Source of the DNA: Armatimonadota bacterium
Lineage (GTDB): Bacteria > Armatimonadota > Fimbriimonadia > Fimbriimonadales > Fimbriimonadaceae
Direction of reading: 5' to 3'
Length of the DNA stretch: 64,000 bases
Assembly: GCA_022563855.1 (NCBI GenBank)
Contig: JADFMN010000001.1
Location: 475,386 to 539,385, forward strand
Shown: piece by piece, positions 61,596 to 64,000 of the stretch
Layout of the letters: every line of letters begins with the position of its first letter
Position numbering within the stretch: position 1 is the stretch's first letter
Notes under the pieces: model-generated
Told to the model about the DNA's origin: nothing
Databases searched by the model: none
What the model saw: the letters and a program-made list of their open reading frames with translations, nothing else
Made by a program: the position numbers and the translations under genes

Positions 61596-63209
61596 TCACT
61601 GGCCGAACACCTTCTTTCCATCGACGTACGTTGCGACAGGCTTCATGTTCGCCCAGTCGGGGTTTGCGCCGAACGGCGAGGTGTTGAGGATGACGAAGTC
61701 GGCCTTGTAGCCAGCTGCGATCCTTCCGATCTTGTCCTCCCAGAACATCGCGTACGCCGCCGAGCTTGTGTATCCGCGAAGCGCCTCCATGACCGAGATG
61801 TTGTTCTGCGTCTGCCAGAACTCTCCGGCCAAAGTCTTCCCCGTCACCGCCGCTTCAATTCCGAGATAGGGGTTGAGAGTCACGACGGACCAGTCGGAGC
61901 CGAACGCCAGAACACCGCCCGAGTCGAGGACGTCTTTATAAGCGTAGCTTGACTTCGACCTTTCCGCTCCGATGTAGTCCTCGCAGTACCGTCCGTCGTC
62001 GGCTTTGTGGAACGGCTGATACGACGTGATGACGCCGAGCCGACCGATCTCTGGGATGTCCTTTGCAAGCAGGTGCTGTGCGTGCTCGAGCCTTGGCCTC
62101 GCGGCCCGGACATCGTCGAACGCATCCTTGAAGAACTCGATGAGCAGGTGGTTGGCCATGTCTCCGATCGCGTGGCCGATCAGCTGCAGGTCGTTCTCCG
62201 CGCACTGTCTTGCGAGCTGTTCGATCGTGCCGTCTCTCGTCGCCGGCATGAGAAGACCGACGTTGTCCGCGCCGTCGGCGGGGTTGTTGTTGAACGGCTC
62301 TCGCATGTACGCTGTGCGCGATCCGAGCGTGCCGTCCATGAAGACCTTCACTCCCTTAAGCTCTAGCCAAAACGGCACAGTCTTGAAGTTCTGCTTTATT
62401 CGGGCGAGATTTGATCTTCCGAGGCTCGGATACATGGCGCAGCGCACAGTCATGTCTCCTTCTTCTGCTACTTGGTAGTAGATAGCGAACGACCCCGTGC
62501 TCGTGATCGCGGAAACGGAGGTGATCCCCAGCGAGTTGGCGTATCTCATCGCCGCTTTCAGGTCCGCGACCTGTTCTGCCCTCGACTTCCCCGGAATCAG
62601 TCTGGTGACAAGCCCCTTCGCCGTCTCTCGCAGGATACCCATCGGTTCGCCGGTCTGCGGATCGCGCACGATGCGACCGCCGTCCGGGTCCTTCGTGTCC
62701 TTCGTTACGCCCGCCATCTCGAACGCCTTGCTGTTAGCGACGCCCGAGTGGCCGTCCATGCGGCTGAGGAACACCGGGCGGTCCGGCACCGCCTCGTCGA
62801 GCCAATGCTTGGTCGGCTCGGTCTTGTCGGCCCAGCTCTCCGTTGACCAGCGCCCGCCTGTGATCCAACTCTGTTCGGGGTGGTCTTCGGCCCACTTTCT
62901 TAACTGCGCGATAAAGTCGGCCTTGTCCGTCGCGTCGCGCAAGTGGATCTGGTTGAGGCTCGCCCCTCCGCCGAGCATGTGGACGTGCGAGTCGATCAGC
63001 CCGGGGATCACAACCCGCCCGCCGGCGTCGACGCGCTGCGTCGATGCACCGACATACGACTCGTCGCGCTCGCCGACGTAGACGAACTCTCCGCCTGAGA
63101 CTGCGGCGAACGGCGCGAAGCCCGTGAGCCCGTCGGACCAGATCATAGCGTTCTCGATGACGAGATCGGCTGGTGCCGTGATGGCCAACAGAACAAAAGA
63201 TAGAATCAT
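61596..63209 (-). CDS. Exported amidohydrolase (YtcJ-like, amidohydrolase 3)
   Basis: 537 residues from ATG 63209, which gives a signal peptide (MILSFVLLAITAPA). Beta-sandwich strands, then the metal motif IDSHVHML (H75, H77), GGRWSTESWADKTEPTKHWLDE, FLSRMDGHSGVANSKA, HAIGDMANHLLIEFF, LEHAQHL and FGSDWSVVTLNPYLGIEAAV, the usual order of the YtcJ/NfdA-like branch. Hydrolyses an amide-type bond with bound metal; substrate unknown. A short GC-rich stem (61565-61582) 14 bp after the stop may help end the transcript. Confidence 0.92.
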   Translation of the reverse strand: MILSFVLLAITAPADLVIENAMIWSDGLTGFAPFAAVSGGEFVYVGERDESYVGASTQRVDAGGRVVIPGLIDSHVHMLGGGASLNQIHLRDATDKADFIAQLRKWAEDHPEQSWITGGRWSTESWADKTEPTKHWLDEAVPDRPVFLSRMDGHSGVANSKAFEMAGVTKDTKDPDGGRIVRDPQTGEPMGILRETAKGLVTRLIPGKSRAEQVADLKAAMRYANSLGITSVSAITSTGSFAIYYQVAEEGDMTVRCAMYPSLGRSNLARIKQNFKTVPFWLELKGVKVFMDGTLGSRTAYMREPFNNNPADGADNVGLLMPATRDGTIEQLARQCAENDLQLIGHAIGDMANHLLIEFFKDAFDDVRAARPRLEHAQHLLAKDIPEIGRLGVITSYQPFHKADDGRYCEDYIGAERSKSSYAYKDVLDSGGVLAFGSDWSVVTLNPYLGIEAAVTGKTLAGEFWQTQNNISVMEALRGYTSSAAYAMFWEDKIGRIAAGYKADFVILNTSPFGANPDWANMKPVATYVDGKKVFGQ

Positions 63210-63266
63210 GCGCCGAGTGTACTTCGTGCGAACCTTGGAGCGCATTTGGCCGGTCTTAGACTGTAG

Positions 63267-63413
63267 ATGGCACGCTCTTTTCTCATAGTCGCCGCACTGC
63301 TGACCGTCGGTTGGGTGGCATGGTTGTCCGAAGGAATGTATCGGACAGCCATGATCGTAAGGCTAGACCTGGTGCAGGAGCTGCAGGATTACGTGTGGAC
63401 GCCTGCTGGCTGA
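63267..63413 (+). CDS. Possible 48-residue membrane protein
   Basis: ATG 63267 to TGA 63411-63413. Residues 4-20 (SFLIVAALLTVGWVAWL) form one membrane helix, followed by MYRTAMIVRLDLVQELQDYVW. No strong ribosome site is seen, and the middle of the ORF coincides with an R3 repeat (63313-63353), which weakens the case. Divergent from the amidohydrolase. Confidence 0.35.
   Translation: MARSFLIVAALLTVGWVAWLSEGMYRTAMIVRLDLVQELQDYVWTPAG
63313..63353 (-). repeat. REP family R3, diverged copy
   Basis: Arms GGGTGGCATGGTTGTCC and CAGCCATG match the ends of the R3 element at 20443-20487; the loop differs. Confidence 0.6.
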
Positions 63414-63466
63414 GTCCAAAGGCGTGTAGGTCCTTGGAGAATTGACGATCAGCTGTACATGGATTT

Positions 63467-63511
63467 CATGGCTGCCCCGCACGGACATCGGGACAACCAT
63501 GCCACCCGCCG
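63467..63511 (+). repeat. REP family R3, full copy
   Basis: 45 bp, one mismatch to 20443-20487, same orientation. Confidence 0.85.
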
Positions 63512-63625
63512 TGCATCAGCCTGGCGCATTCGTAGTCGATGTCCAGCGGCTGATTCAGAATGAAGAGTCAATTGAAAGCTAAGGTCGCTCAGGAGGACGA
63601 CCCTCCATGAGGAAGGTGCGGGTAC

Positions 63626-63650
63626 GGGGTGCGGGGTACGGGGTTCGGGG
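63626..63650 (+). promoter_or_regulatory. Perfect G-quadruplex motif in the leader of the NTF2-like gene
   Basis: Four GGGG tracts separated by three-base loops (TGC, TAC, TTC), with a fifth tract AGGG just after and GGG before. The period is 7 bp (consensus TACGGGG). It lies on the coding strand 20 bp before the ribosome site and 33 bp before the ATG at 63684. Confidence 0.6.
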
Positions 63651-63683
63651 TACAGGGTAGAACTAGAAACAGGAGGTGTTGCT

Positions 63684-64000
63684 ATGGCGACCAGCGTTAC
63701 CGACCAGGTGGACACGGACTTCTTGCAGGCCTTTGCCGACGCATGGAACCGCCACGACATCGAAGCCTTGATGTCGTTCATGGCGGACGAGTGCTCCTTC
63801 AACAGCTCGATGGGCCCGGACGCCCTCGGGACGCACTATGAAGGGCGCAAGCAGGTCCGCGAGGGTTATCAGGGGTTCCTGGACGCCTTTTCCGATGGCC
63901 AGTGGGGCAACGCGCGCCACTTCGTCAGCGGCGACCGGGGCGTCTCCGAGTGGACCTATACGGCGACCGCGCCGGACGGCTCCCTGTATGTCGTGGACAT
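63684..64000 (+). CDS. NTF2-like / SnoaL-type protein (3' end outside window)
   Basis: 105 codons visible from ATG 63684, with AGGAGGT 13 bases upstream. The sequence DTDFLQAFADAWNRHDIEALMSFMADEC is the classic opening helix of SnoaL-like NTF2-fold proteins. YEGRKQVREGYQGFLDAF and the strand WTYTATAPDG follow. Such small proteins are often isomerases, cyclases or ligand-binding proteins; substrate unknown. Runs off the right edge. Confidence 0.88.
   Translation, partial: MATSVTDQVDTDFLQAFADAWNRHDIEALMSFMADECSFNSSMGPDALGTHYEGRKQVREGYQGFLDAFSDGQWGNARHFVSGDRGVSEWTYTATAPDGSLYVVD

Overview
The window looks like a stretch of chromosome from a free-living Gram-negative-type (diderm) bacterium with moderately high G+C. 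It carries core housekeeping genes (dnaE, holA, dnaB, rpsD, accB, hom, trpA, fumC, glnD), an OstA/LptD-like outer-membrane protein, several lipoproteins, two PEP-CTERM proteins, two ECF sigma/anti-sigma pairs and many TPR or beta-propeller exported proteins. The gene content and the isolated biosynthetic genes suggest Armatimonadota (Fimbriimonadales-like). That placement is inference from general style, not from a marker comparison. No rRNA, tRNA, CRISPR array, complete prophage or complete IS other than a REP-associated transposase was seen.

Layout. 1-4.6 kb: a low-G+C winged-helix-like gene cut by the left edge, fumC, a REP-associated tyrosine transposase (RAYT) bracketed by REP-like repeats, and an exported TPR protein. 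4.6-9.5 kb: rhaA, an ankyrin lipoprotein, a REP array next to a fragment of a phosphodiesterase gene, a VOC protein, GDPD, PEP-CTERM and pirin genes. 9.5-13.6 kb: accB-hom, a nitrilase-family hydrolase and two small envelope genes. 13.6-18.8 kb: dnaE followed by a secreted protein and a metallopeptidase. 19-24 kb: a TolB-like lipoprotein, a repeat-rich gap, a glycogen debranching enzyme and an OstA-like protein. 24-30.7 kb: an operon of ECF sigma, zinc-type anti-sigma, large membrane protein and glnD, then two Trk-type NAD-binding proteins and a degenerate 2H phosphoesterase.

30.7-44.3 kb: a ROK kinase, a 33-codon ORF and the pyruvate dehydrogenase E2 gene; a divergent second ROK protein; a MoxR-DUF58-transglutaminase-holA operon converging on dnaB; and an oxidoreductase plus two transporters. 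44.3-50.4 kb: a thioredoxin-fold protein, then a short GspE/PilB-type ATPase gene followed by three genes for N-terminally anchored proteins that look related. 50.4-56.6 kb: PDH E1 beta and alpha, a beta-propeller lipoprotein, a membrane protein, and the second sigma/anti-sigma pair with a glycine-rich minisatellite. 56.7-64 kb: rpsD, an 800-bp repeat-only gap, trpA, a secreted HExxH protein, a PEP-CTERM gene behind a 19-codon lipobox leader, an amidohydrolase, a tiny membrane ORF, and an NTF2-like gene cut by the right edge with a perfect G-quadruplex motif just upstream.

At least three dispersed short palindromic or REP-like families occupy the intergenic gaps. Together with the RAYT gene they are the main accessory signal. 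The most unusual gene arrangements are the short ATPase plus three anchored proteins (45-50.4 kb) and the sigma/anti-sigma/membrane-protein/glnD operon (24-29 kb).
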